Shown: positions 1 through 6,018 of the stretch, in pieces
Layout: each line of letters starts with the position of its first letter
Numbering within the stretch: the stretch's first letter is position 1
The notes under the pieces: model-generated
Told to the model about the DNA's origin: nothing
The model's input: only the letters and a program-made list of their open reading frames with translations
Database searches by the model: none
Position numbers and translations under genes: made by a program
Assembly (NCBI GenBank): GCA_022709995.1
Contig: JAKLHU010000140.1
Coordinates: forward strand, 1-6,018
From: Verrucomicrobiota bacterium
GTDB taxonomy: Bacteria > Verrucomicrobiota > Lentisphaeria > Oligosphaerales > Oligosphaeraceae
Length of the DNA stretch: 6,018 bases
Reading direction: 5' to 3'

Positions 1-1
1 G

Positions 2-643
2 ATTGAGCTTCTGGTCGTCATCGCCATCATCGCGATCCTGGCCGCCATGCTGTTGCCCGCCCTGTCCAAGGCCCGGGAAAAAGCCCGTTCCATCTCCTGC
101 ACCAACAACATGAAGCAGATCGGCCTGGGCGCCTACATGTACATCGACGAATTCAACGACTACATGTTCAAGGCTTCCTACAATAACGGCGACGGCTCGG
201 CCATGTGCCGGATCATCGGCTTCCTCTATCCCTACCTGGGCGAAGTCAAGCCGTTCCACTGCCCCAGCCAGGCCAACCCCTACGCCTACACAGAATACCT
301 GCCCGACCGCTCCATGAGCTTTGCCAACAGCAAAATCAGCTACCTCTGCAATGCCCGGTCCCACCGCCACTGGAGCAATCACCTGATGATCACCAACTGC
401 AAAAACCCGTCCTCCACCCTCAGTATCGGCCCAAACGCCCATCCCAGCGTCACCCCGACCGCGCAGTTCGCCTGGGCCGGTGACGGCAAAGTCGCGTCCG
501 CCGGCTTCGATCCCTGGGCCCGCTGGGAACGTTGGCGCCATGGCAATACCGCCAACTACCTGTTCCTGGACGGCCACGTCGAAGCCCTGACCCCGCTCAA
601 CCTCGCCGCCGGCGAGACCACCTACTTCGTCAACATCCCGTAA
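2..643 (+). CDS. Type II secretion-like pseudopilin, prepilin-type N-terminus and C-terminal H-X9-DG motif (5' truncated)
   Basis: The frame is already open at base 2 and encodes 213 visible residues. It starts [20 protein letters not shown], the hydrophobic N-terminal helix of type IV pilin/pseudopilin proteins, including the conserved glutamate (visible residue 2) near the prepilin peptidase cleavage site. Only the short basic leader and about two mature residues are missing, so the ATG at 47 lies inside the helix and is not the start. The helix is followed by KAREKAR and a [15 protein letters not shown] segment typical of DUF1559-type proteins. Near the C-terminus is an H-x9-DG motif (His codon 539-541, then [10 protein letters not shown]), the mark of the prepilin-type processing-associated H-X9-DG family. 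Such proteins are expected to be inserted in the inner membrane and processed by a prepilin peptidase, with the globular part outside the cytoplasm. They occur in large paralogous sets in PVC bacteria and their individual roles are mostly unknown. The family call is firm; the function is not. Confidence 0.93.
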   Translation: MELLVVIAIIAILAAMLLPALSKAREKARSISCTNNMKQIGLGAYMYIDEFNDYMFKASYNNGDGSAMCRIIGFLYPYLGEVKPFHCPSQANPYAYTEYLPDRSMSFANSKISYLCNARSHRHWSNHLMITNCKNPSSTLSIGPNAHPSVTPTAQFAWAGDGKVASAGFDPWARWERWRHGNTANYLFLDGHVEALTPLNLAAGETTYFVNIP

Positions 644-671
644 CCAGATTAACCATAGCCAATCCGTGACC

Positions 672-709
672 AGCGCCGCCGGCAGCCACTCCCGGCGGCG
701 CTTTCTTTT
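672..709 (+). terminator. Intrinsic terminator of the pseudopilin gene
   Basis: A perfect 11-bp inverted repeat, agcgccgccgg (672-682) and ccggcggcgct (692-702), encloses a 9-nt loop. It is followed directly by a T-rich run TTTCTTTT ending at 709. It lies 28 nt after the pseudopilin stop codon and fits a Rho-independent terminator for plus-strand transcription. There is no A-rich run on the left side, so it should act mainly in one direction. Confidence 0.9.
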
Positions 710-778
710 GCCTTCAACACCCATAAATGAAGCGGACGAAGCGACGGCATGACTGCCACGGCCGCCGAGCCGCGACCT

Positions 779-798
779 TGGCGTTTGGCCAAACGCCA
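779..798. repeat. 20-bp perfect palindrome
   Basis: tggcgtttggccaaacgcca reads the same on both strands, with no central spacer. It could be a binding site for a dimeric protein or part of a repeat element. Flanking ccttgg (776-781) and ccaagg (806-811) offer an alternative, larger hairpin that would compete with it. No promoter or gene start lies nearby, so a classical operator role is unlikely. Confidence 0.7.
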
Positions 799-812
799 CA
801 GTGCCCCAAGGC

Positions 813-874
813 CTGGGCGCCTCCGGCCCGGCCCGCGTCGTCTTGGCCGCGAGAAGTGCCAACTGCCAGAGCCG
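813..874. repeat. Imperfect direct repeat, copy A
   Basis: The core cgtcttggccgcgagaag (839-856, 18 bp) is identical to 1023-1040. Similarity continues on both sides: ctggg-cgcc and a cggcc-rich block upstream, and an aact-cc-ag-gccg pattern downstream. The unit is about 62 bp with a few mismatches and single-base gaps. The other copy begins 183 bp further on in the same orientation. Confidence 0.7.
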
Positions 875-995
875 CAGCAGCCAGGATTCGCCCCGCTCGC
901 AGCACCGACTCGGCAACGGCAGTTTTCCGGTTGGCTGGAATTGCCGCTTCGCCGAGCCGGGCGTCGACGGCATCGAGGCCCGAGCGCCCCCGGAT

Positions 996-1058
996 CTGGG
1001 ACGCCAACGGCCGGCCCCGAGCCGTCTTGGCCGCGAGAAGGGCCTAACTCCAGGGCCG
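996..1058. repeat. Imperfect direct repeat, copy B
   Basis: Second copy of the unit at 813-874, sharing the exact 18-bp core (1023-1040) and weaker similarity across about 62 bp. It ends just before the hairpin that abuts the kinase stop codon. The two copies are diverged outside the core, which suggests either an old duplication or two insertions of a repeat family. Confidence 0.7.
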
Positions 1059-1061
1059 GGG

Positions 1062-1089
1062 CCGCGGCCGCCGGCGCGCCAGGCCGCGG
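1062..1089 (-). terminator. GC-rich hairpin abutting the kinase stop codon (possible terminator)
   Basis: Perfect 8-bp arms ccgcggcc (1062-1069) and ggccgcgg (1082-1089) enclose a 12-nt GC-rich loop that contains ggcgcgcc. On the minus strand the hairpin begins on the base after the kinase stop codon (1092-1090). The sequence after it is C-rich with no T-tract, so it does not meet the usual intrinsic-terminator pattern. It may instead stabilise the mRNA 3' end or assist termination. Confidence 0.35.
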
Positions 1090-4000
1090 TCACAGCAGCT
1101 TGCGCAACGTATCCATCACCAGCGGCTTATGCAGGATGCCGTCAAACAGGCGCAAGTCAAAATTGTCGACAGCCTCGATGTCGGCCGTGACCGCGTAGAT
1201 GCGCGTCGTCTGGCCCCCCGGCAGGCGGCGGATGTTGCGAACCAGTTCCTCGCCATTCATGCCAGACATCCACATGTCAGTGAAAATAATGTCGAAAACC
1301 TGGCCTTGCAGCTTTTCAAGGGCCTCTGGGCCCGACTTGGCGCAGACCGCCGGCACACCCAGTTTTTTCAGCATCGACTCCATGACCTTGAGATTCATCT
1401 CCACGTCGTCGACCGCCAAAATCCGGTGCCGCCCGGCCGTCGGCTCGGCGGCGAGGGCCTTGCCATCCGCCTGGACCGCCATCGGCGGGGGCGCATAATG
1501 CAGGTTTCGCAAAATCAGCCGGAAGCAGCTCCCGACGCCGACTTGGCTATCCACTTCAAGAGCCCCGCCCATCTTGTCCACCAGACGCTTGGTAATGGCC
1601 AGACCGAGACCGGATCCGTCGTAGGCGCGATTGCCGCGGGCATCGTCCTCCTGCACAAACGGATCGAAAATTATCTGCACATGGGCGGCATCAATGCCAA
1701 TGCCGGTGTCGCGGACGCTGATGGTCAATTCGCCATCGTCGCCTTCCGTGCCAGTGGCGACGCCGCCGCCGGCAAACGACACTTCCAGTTCAACGCTGCC
1801 GGTCGGGGTGAATTTGATCGCATTGCCGACCAAATTCAGCATCACCTGCCGCAGGCGCAAATTGTCCAGATCGACATCCGGCAGGTTGTCCGGGCAGCGC
1901 ACGGTGAAGGCAAGTCCTTTTTCCTTCGCCTTGTGCTTGAAGATGACATGCACGTCGCCGATCAGCCCCGCTATCTTGGTCCGAATCGGCTTGATCGTCA
2001 GCTGGCCCGCCTCGATTTTCGACAAATCAAGAATGTCGCTGATCAAATTCAGAAGGGCTTTGCCCGCCAGGTTGATGGACACCAGGTACTCATCCCGCTC
2101 CGCGGCGGTCAGGGGGCCCTGCCGCAGCAGTTCACTGAAGCCGATCACCGAATTCAACGGCGTCCGCAGTTCGTGACTCATCGTCGCCAGAAAATAACTC
2201 TTGGCGCGGTCAGCCGCCTGGGCCGCCTTCACGGCCACTTCCAAGTGCCGCTTGCTCTCAATGATCGCCGTGACATCAACCAGGCTGGCGATGATGTTGT
2301 TCACCTCGCCACCCCGGGCGAGAATCGGCTCGACATTCATGATATAATGGCGGGGCCCGAACTGCACATCCAGGGACAAGGTCCGATTCGCCCGGATGAC
2401 CGCCTCCAGCCGATCACTGGCCGCCGAGGGCAACAGGCGCTTGAACAGATCACGGAACGGCGCGCCGCCGGTGTTGTCATGCAGACTGGCGCACAAATCC
2501 GCCGCCGCCGGATTCATGTTCAAGAGCGCACCTTGCCGGTCAAACAGCAGAATTGGAATCTTGATGTGATTGTAGATAATCTGGCGCTCCCGGATCGAGG
2601 CGTCCAGACGTTCGCGCTGGACCTCGCGCTCCTTCGTCAGCGAGATGATGCGCGCCGCCGAACGAATCACGCTCTCGTCGACATCCGTGAAGTCACGCCC
2701 GCCCGCATACTCGAACTGCAGGACACCGAGGATGCCGCCCCCCAGACGAATCGGCGCACCTAACAGCGACCTCCGCTCGCCGCCGGCATCGACGGCGACG
2801 ATTTTGATGATCTCGCGGCCGCCCTCCTCCCGCCATTGCCGGAAGTGCGCCTCCAGATCCGGCAGCCCCCAGCCGCGCCACCCCACCAGCCCCGACGTCT
2901 TCCACTCGTACTGCAAGGCAAACGACGACATGCCCTCGGCGAACATGCCGCAGAAGACACGCTCGCAATGCAGCTGCGCCGCGATGATGTGCAGAATGGC
3001 GTCGATATTCTTGTCAAAGTCGTCCTCCAGCACGCTTTGCGCCAGGCAGTTGTTCAGCACGCGCTCATTCTCGATGTAATTGTTCAGGCGCTGGATGAGG
3101 TCGTTTTTCAGCGTCTCCGACTCGACCTGCGCCGTGATGTCCTGCATGATCCCGAAAAAGGCGCCGTCCGCCTGTTCCCGGGACGACATCCGCAGACGCA
3201 TGCTGCGTCGCGGGCCGGTCACCTCGGTCCGGCAGATCAGCTCCACGACCGTCCCCCGCCCCTCGGTAAGCTCCAGGCACGCCCGGACGATGCTGGCGGC
3301 ATCCCCCGCCACGACCCATTCGCGCAGCAGGGTGCTGCTCTGGCGGGAAATGCCCATGTCCTCGTTGCCGCCCAGCCAGGTGACCCGGCCGCTGCGATCG
3401 CCTTTGAAATACGTCATCTGCGCCACTTCGGCGGCCCGGTTCAACAGCAGATTGTTGACTTCCAGCTGCTGCTTCTGCTGGTACAGCTCGGTGGTGTCAA
3501 TGGAAATTTCGAGAACCGACATCACCCGGCCACTACGGTCGAAAATCGGCTGGGACATCACCAGCAGATGGCGCCCGTCGCGGACGCACTCGACCTGGTG
3601 GGCCTGGCGATCCCGGGCCGCCAGGCGCAGGGGGCACCAGGCGGGGGCGGCGCTGCACTTGCACAGCAAGCGGAAGCACTTCTCGCCCCGCAGCTCCGCC
3701 TGGGTCTTGCCAATCTCCCGCAGGCAAGACGCGTTCGCCATCGTGATGTTGTAGTCAAAGTCAATCATCGCCACCGACATGTTCAAGGTGTCGAAAATCT
3801 GCCGGTGCAGATAGCTGCTGTCCGCAATGGCGTTCATCTGCCGGTTCCGCTCATGCGCCAGCATGAACAGATTGACCGCGTCGTGGATGGTGTGAATATC
3901 GCTTTTGGTAAATAAATGCGCCGATTTCAGATAGTGCATGCACAGGAAGCCCCACAGCTTGCCGTCGAGCCACACCCCGGTCACCAGGGCGGACTTGATC

Positions 4001-5379
4001 CCGAACTCCTGATAGAAACGGGCGACATCGGCATGCGCCGGCGGCGGATTGGCGATGTTCGGCAACACCAGGTCGCGCCTCCCCTCCAGCTGACGCCGAA
4101 AATCGGGCATCGGCGTCAAATCCATTTTCCGGAAGCTGTTGCCGGCCGTCGGGTGGCCATCCGCCGCCCACTCGTAGAGCGCCTCGGCCCGGGTGCCATC
4201 GTCAGCCGTGAACACGAAGACGCTGCACACGTCGGCGCCCGCGTCGCGGCCAATCAATTCCAACATCCCCTTGACGGCGACATCAAAATCACTTTCCACC
4301 GTGATCCGCTGCAGGCACAAATTGATGATGCGCTCATTCTTGACCATGTTGTTCAAAAGTTCGATGATCGCCTCGCGTTCATCTTCCAATTCGTGCTTCC
4401 TGGTCTCGTCCAGGCACAGGTCGAAAATGAACGTCCGCCCCGACTCCATCTGGAGGATGCCCTTGAACGTATTGAGCACCAGCCGTTTGCCGGTCGCCGT
4501 CGAGCAGTATTCGATGAACGGCATGGTTTCCCCGGAGCTGAGGACCTCGAGATCGCGGGCCCGGAAGACCTCGCTCATGCCGGGGAAGGCATCGATTTCA
4601 TAATCGTTCTTGCCAATGACGTCCGCCGCCAGAACCCCGGTCTGACGTTCCAATTCCTGGTTCCAGATCACATACCGGAAGTCATTCGTGGCGTCTTTGA
4701 CCATGACGCTGGCAGGCATGTGGTCGAGGAGCTCCTGCAGAATGCCCTGCATCTCTTCGGTTTGCAGCTTGGCTTCCTCGGCCGTGGTGACGTCGCTGCA
4801 GACTCCGACCAGGAGTCGGCGGCCGTTGACCGTGAGCAGCGCCTTCGTATAGCGCACGTAGTGACGAACACCCTCGGAATCGGTCAGTTCCCGCGTCCGC
4901 TCAATCATGCCGCCACGCGAAACCAGTTCCTCGTCCTCCGCCTGCATCTCCTTCGCCATGTTGGAGGTCGCTCCCCAGACCATGTAATTGTCCTTGCCCA
5001 GCACCCCGCCCTGGCGGATTTTCAGCAGGTCGCGAAAGCGCTCATTGGCAAAAACATACCGGAAGCCATCCTCGACGTCCTTGGCGAACACGGCGCTGGG
5101 GAGGTTGCCGAGCAGCTTCCCCTTCCAGGCGTTCAATTCATTCATGTCTCGCGACCGATAGTCGCGACGACGGAAATGACGCAGCAGAAGTAAAATCAAC
5201 ACCAGCTGCGGCAGCAGAATCAAACCCGCCGGGGCCGGGGCCAGCTCTCCGCGGCCAATCCGGGCCAGCTCCCACAGGACAAGACCGATGCCGCCGGCCT
5301 GCAGCAAAAAAAGACTGATGACGACTGTGTAGAAAATCCGGCGACGCATCTTGCTTTCCGCTCTCGAAGACACGACCAT
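1090..5379 (-). CDS. Membrane-anchored multi-PAS/GAF hybrid sensor histidine kinase with C-terminal receiver
   Basis: 1429 residues. Two membrane helices (about 15-37 and 50-67) with a ~12-residue loop precede a cytoplasmic array: PAS1 84-200, PAS2 206-328, GAF1 345-512, PAS3 518-632, PAS4 645-752, GAF2 763-918, PAS5 928-1043. Next come HisKA (MSHELRTPLN, His1069, with the HExxT pattern of bifunctional kinase/phosphatases) and HATPase_c (N box Asn1182/Asn1186, G1 DTGIGI 1224-1229, F box IFDPF 1237-1241, G2 GSGLGL 1255-1260). The receiver has acidic pair Asp1324/Asp1325, phospho-acceptor Asp1368, Thr1398 and Lys1418. All key residues are present, so it should autophosphorylate and pass phosphate to its own receiver; an HPt partner would then be expected, but none is in the window. 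The tiny external loop suggests cytoplasmic or membrane signals. ATG 5379 has no clear Shine-Dalgarno; Met11 (ATG 5349), with a weak ggaaag upstream and MRRR before the first helix, is an equally plausible start. The ligand and regulon are unknown. Confidence 0.95.
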   Translation of the reverse strand: MVVSSRAESKMRRRIFYTVVISLFLLQAGGIGLVLWELARIGRGELAPAPAGLILLPQLVLILLLLRHFRRRDYRSRDMNELNAWKGKLLGNLPSAVFAKDVEDGFRYVFANERFRDLLKIRQGGVLGKDNYMVWGATSNMAKEMQAEDEELVSRGGMIERTRELTDSEGVRHYVRYTKALLTVNGRRLLVGVCSDVTTAEEAKLQTEEMQGILQELLDHMPASVMVKDATNDFRYVIWNQELERQTGVLAADVIGKNDYEIDAFPGMSEVFRARDLEVLSSGETMPFIEYCSTATGKRLVLNTFKGILQMESGRTFIFDLCLDETRKHELEDEREAIIELLNNMVKNERIINLCLQRITVESDFDVAVKGMLELIGRDAGADVCSVFVFTADDGTRAEALYEWAADGHPTAGNSFRKMDLTPMPDFRRQLEGRRDLVLPNIANPPPAHADVARFYQEFGIKSALVTGVWLDGKLWGFLCMHYLKSAHLFTKSDIHTIHDAVNLFMLAHERNRQMNAIADSSYLHRQIFDTLNMSVAMIDFDYNITMANASCLREIGKTQAELRGEKCFRLLCKCSAAPAWCPLRLAARDRQAHQVECVRDGRHLLVMSQPIFDRSGRVMSVLEISIDTTELYQQKQQLEVNNLLLNRAAEVAQMTYFKGDRSGRVTWLGGNEDMGISRQSSTLLREWVVAGDAASIVRACLELTEGRGTVVELICRTEVTGPRRSMRLRMSSREQADGAFFGIMQDITAQVESETLKNDLIQRLNNYIENERVLNNCLAQSVLEDDFDKNIDAILHIIAAQLHCERVFCGMFAEGMSSFALQYEWKTSGLVGWRGWGLPDLEAHFRQWREEGGREIIKIVAVDAGGERRSLLGAPIRLGGGILGVLQFEYAGGRDFTDVDESVIRSAARIISLTKEREVQRERLDASIRERQIIYNHIKIPILLFDRQGALLNMNPAAADLCASLHDNTGGAPFRDLFKRLLPSAASDRLEAVIRANRTLSLDVQFGPRHYIMNVEPILARGGEVNNIIASLVDVTAIIESKRHLEVAVKAAQAADRAKSYFLATMSHELRTPLNSVIGFSELLRQGPLTAAERDEYLVSINLAGKALLNLISDILDLSKIEAGQLTIKPIRTKIAGLIGDVHVIFKHKAKEKGLAFTVRCPDNLPDVDLDNLRLRQVMLNLVGNAIKFTPTGSVELEVSFAGGGVATGTEGDDGELTISVRDTGIGIDAAHVQIIFDPFVQEDDARGNRAYDGSGLGLAITKRLVDKMGGALEVDSQVGVGSCFRLILRNLHYAPPPMAVQADGKALAAEPTAGRHRILAVDDVEMNLKVMESMLKKLGVPAVCAKSGPEALEKLQGQVFDIIFTDMWMSGMNGEELVRNIRRLPGGQTTRIYAVTADIEAVDNFDLRLFDGILHKPLVMDTLRKLL

Positions 5380-5577
5380 CCGCCGTTTAAGCCAATGCCA
5401 GCAACGGCCACTGACGCGGGAATAAAAAATAAACAGTCAAAATAACCTGCTTTCCTGATTTTACCATACCATTGTTCAGATTTTATTCCGGCGGCCAGTC
5501 CCAAAGAATCAAAACTCGACTTTTCCCTTGTCACCGCCGCCCGGTTTGCAAAAAAGCTTTCCGGGCGTAAAGTAGCG
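5380..5577. other. AT-richer region upstream of the kinase
   Basis: No gene is supported here. The stretch 5420-5530 is clearly AT-richer than its surroundings and should hold the kinase promoter and 5' leader on the minus strand. The kinase reading frame remains open upstream of 5379 to a TGA at about 5437-5439, but without a better start codon. A short dyad, cccgg (5540-5544) with ccggg (5561-5565), surrounds an A-rich stretch; I attach no function to it. Confidence 0.5.
5458..5466 (-). promoter_or_regulatory. Candidate extended -10 element for the kinase gene
   Basis: Read on the minus strand, TGGTAAAAT combines the TGn extension with TAAAAT (five of six matches to TATAAT). It would start transcription near 5451, about 70 nt before the kinase ATG. 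I find no good -35 hexamer at normal spacing, so this is a weak, motif-only call in AT-rich DNA where such matches occur by chance. Confidence 0.25.
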
Positions 5578-5654
5578 AGTCGCCCTGTGAGGTTGCACCT
5601 CTAAGCTGCTTGGCTTGTAAGGAAGTGCACCGCTTTGGGCGACTTTTTGTTTTT
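5578..5654 (+). other. Long imperfect hairpin followed by a T-tract (structured RNA, terminator or IS-end structure)
   Basis: Outer arms agtcgccc (5578-5585) and gggcgact (5637-5644) pair perfectly over 8 bp. Pairing continues inward: the arm ggttgcacctc (5591-5601) matches gaagtgcacc (5622-5631) with a bulge and mismatches, leaving a ~20-nt apical loop in which aagc and gctt could pair. Directly after the closing stem is TTTTTGTTTTT (5644-5654). This fits a plus-strand transcript ending in a terminator-like structure, but the enclosed 51 nt is long for a simple terminator. The outer 7-bp stem recalls a tRNA acceptor, but there is no T-loop GTTCRA and no proper anticodon arm. Because the transposase fragment lies just to the right, it may be the folded end of an insertion sequence. 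I do not recognise it as a known RNA family. Confidence 0.5.
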
Positions 5655-5700
5655 AGGATGTGTCGCGGGCTTGGACTGGTTCAGCGGTCGGCCTGGCCGT

Positions 5701-6018
5701 TCAGCTCGTGTTGAATTCGAGGCGCCAGTTGCTGATGTCGATGCCACTGAGCGGGACCATGAGCAGACAGCTTTTGATTTTGGCCAGTATGTTTTTGATT
5801 GTGCCGTACCATTCCAACATCGGGCGGCGTATCGGGTGCCGGATGCGGTCTGGATTCTGATGCTGCTGCAGCCGGCGGAACAGGCTGCTGTGCAGTATCA
5901 ATTGCATGATGATGTTGGCGATTTGCACCAGGTGGTAGAAGTTGAGCCCCGCGTTTTCCACTGTGCCGAACGCCTCTTCCAGTCCAAGCCCATGACATTT
6001 CTGCACTTTGAAAGATTC
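5701..6018 (-). CDS. Probable DDE transposase, C-terminal part (runs off the window)
   Basis: The frame is open to the right edge and gives 105 residues ending at TGA (5703-5701). The visible start ESFKVQKCHGLGLEEAFGT, followed by a hydrophobic block FYHLVQIANIIMQLI, resembles the region just after the catalytic glutamate in IS4-like DDE transposases, where an E-x-x-F-x-x-QK element is followed by G-x-x-LEH and a helix rich in Leu/Ile. If that alignment holds, the catalytic Glu lies a few codons outside the window. The GTG at 6006 is internal to this conserved block and is not a credible start. The call rests on remembered family pattern, not on a search. Whether the element is intact cannot be judged; the C-terminus ends cleanly without frameshift. 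It lies upstream of the kinase, in the same orientation. Confidence 0.6.
   Translation of the reverse strand, partial: ESFKVQKCHGLGLEEAFGTVENAGLNFYHLVQIANIIMQLILHSSLFRRLQQHQNPDRIRHPIRRPMLEWYGTIKNILAKIKSCLLMVPLSGIDISNWRLEFNTS

Larger units (their letters stand above)
710..1089. other. GC-rich convergent intergenic region, no recognisable gene
   Basis: This stretch separates the 3' ends of the pseudopilin and the kinase. Several frames are open on both strands, but their translations are Ala/Arg/Pro-rich, match no family I recognise, and lack a clear ribosome-binding site. Open frames are expected by chance at such high GC. The content is instead repeats and dyads: a 20-bp palindrome, two copies of a ~62-bp imperfect direct repeat, and a hairpin against the kinase stop codon. 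A fragment near 766-785 (ccgagccg, then cttggc) resembles part of the repeat and may be a degenerate third copy. I cannot tell whether the region is an interspersed repeat of this genome, decayed DNA or something transcribed. Confidence 0.6.
5578..6018 (-). mobile_element. Possible right-to-left end of an insertion sequence
   Basis: This groups the transposase C-terminus (5701-6018) with the hairpin at 5578-5654 as a tentative IS 3' end. The boundary is inferred from the change to AT-rich DNA left of 5578 and from the common placement of dyads at IS ends. The other end is outside the window, so no terminal inverted repeat or target-site duplication can be shown. Confidence 0.3.

Noticed and set aside
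796..1058. CRISPR-like direct repeats
   Set aside because: There are only two diverged copies about 180 bp apart, with no regular spacers and no cas genes.
714..1198. Several overlapping open frames on both strands in the GC-rich intergenic region
   Set aside because: The products are low-complexity Ala/Arg/Pro-rich, overlap each other and the kinase 3' end, and have no convincing ribosome-binding site. High GC alone explains them.
3846..4347. Bilin-binding (phytochrome-like) GAF1, because of LWGFLCMHY
   Set aside because: The resemblance is to a general GAF strand. The Cys-His chromophore-attachment motif expected in phytochromes and cyanobacteriochromes is not seen at the right place.
1129..5193. 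Long plus-strand open frames (1129-2763, 2836-3915, 3916-5193) opposite the kinase
   Set aside because: They lie in codon register with the minus-strand kinase, whose GC-biased codons rarely use TTA, CTA or TCA, so the opposite frame stays open. The translations match no family, whereas the minus-strand protein has a full set of kinase and receiver motifs.
5579..5643. tRNA-like reading of the 65-nt segment with a 7-bp closing stem
   Set aside because: There is no GTTCRA T-loop, no normal D-arm or anticodon arm, and no CCA or discriminator context.
5660..5860. Small plus-strand frame of 66 codons
   Set aside because: It is antisense to the transposase-like frame, and its translation has no recognisable features.

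Overview
The window looks like part of a high-GC Gram-negative chromosome, most likely from the Lentisphaerota or a neighbouring PVC lineage. The basis is a type II-secretion-like pseudopilin of the H-X9-DG type, a family greatly expanded in Lentisphaerota, Planctomycetota and Verrucomicrobiota. No rRNA or other decisive marker is present, so the assignment is an inference.

Layout, left to right. (1) Bases 2-643, plus strand: a pseudopilin gene missing only its extreme 5' end, closed by a strong intrinsic terminator at 672-709. (2) Bases 710-1089: a very GC-rich convergent intergenic stretch with no convincing gene. It holds a 20-bp perfect palindrome, two copies of a ~62-bp imperfect direct repeat and a hairpin that abuts the stop codon of the next gene. 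(3) Bases 1090-5379, minus strand: one very large membrane-anchored hybrid histidine kinase of 1429 residues. I read it as 2 TM - PAS - PAS - GAF - PAS - PAS - GAF - PAS - HisKA - HATPase_c - receiver. (4) Bases 5380-5577: an AT-richer upstream region with a weak candidate promoter for the kinase. (5) Bases 5578-5654: a long imperfect hairpin followed by a T-tract. (6) Bases 5701-6018, minus strand: the C-terminal part of a probable DDE transposase that runs off the right edge.

The three genes do not form an operon. The pseudopilin and kinase are convergent, and the transposase lies upstream of the kinase on the same strand, separated from it by the hairpin and the candidate promoter region. 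The kinase has no partner response regulator or HPt gene in view, so its output is unknown. The most interesting points are the apparent duplication of a PAS-PAS-GAF module within the kinase, a cysteine cluster in its third PAS domain, the repeated GC-rich intergenic DNA, and the structured element next to the transposase. I see no evidence for a wholly new multi-gene system here.
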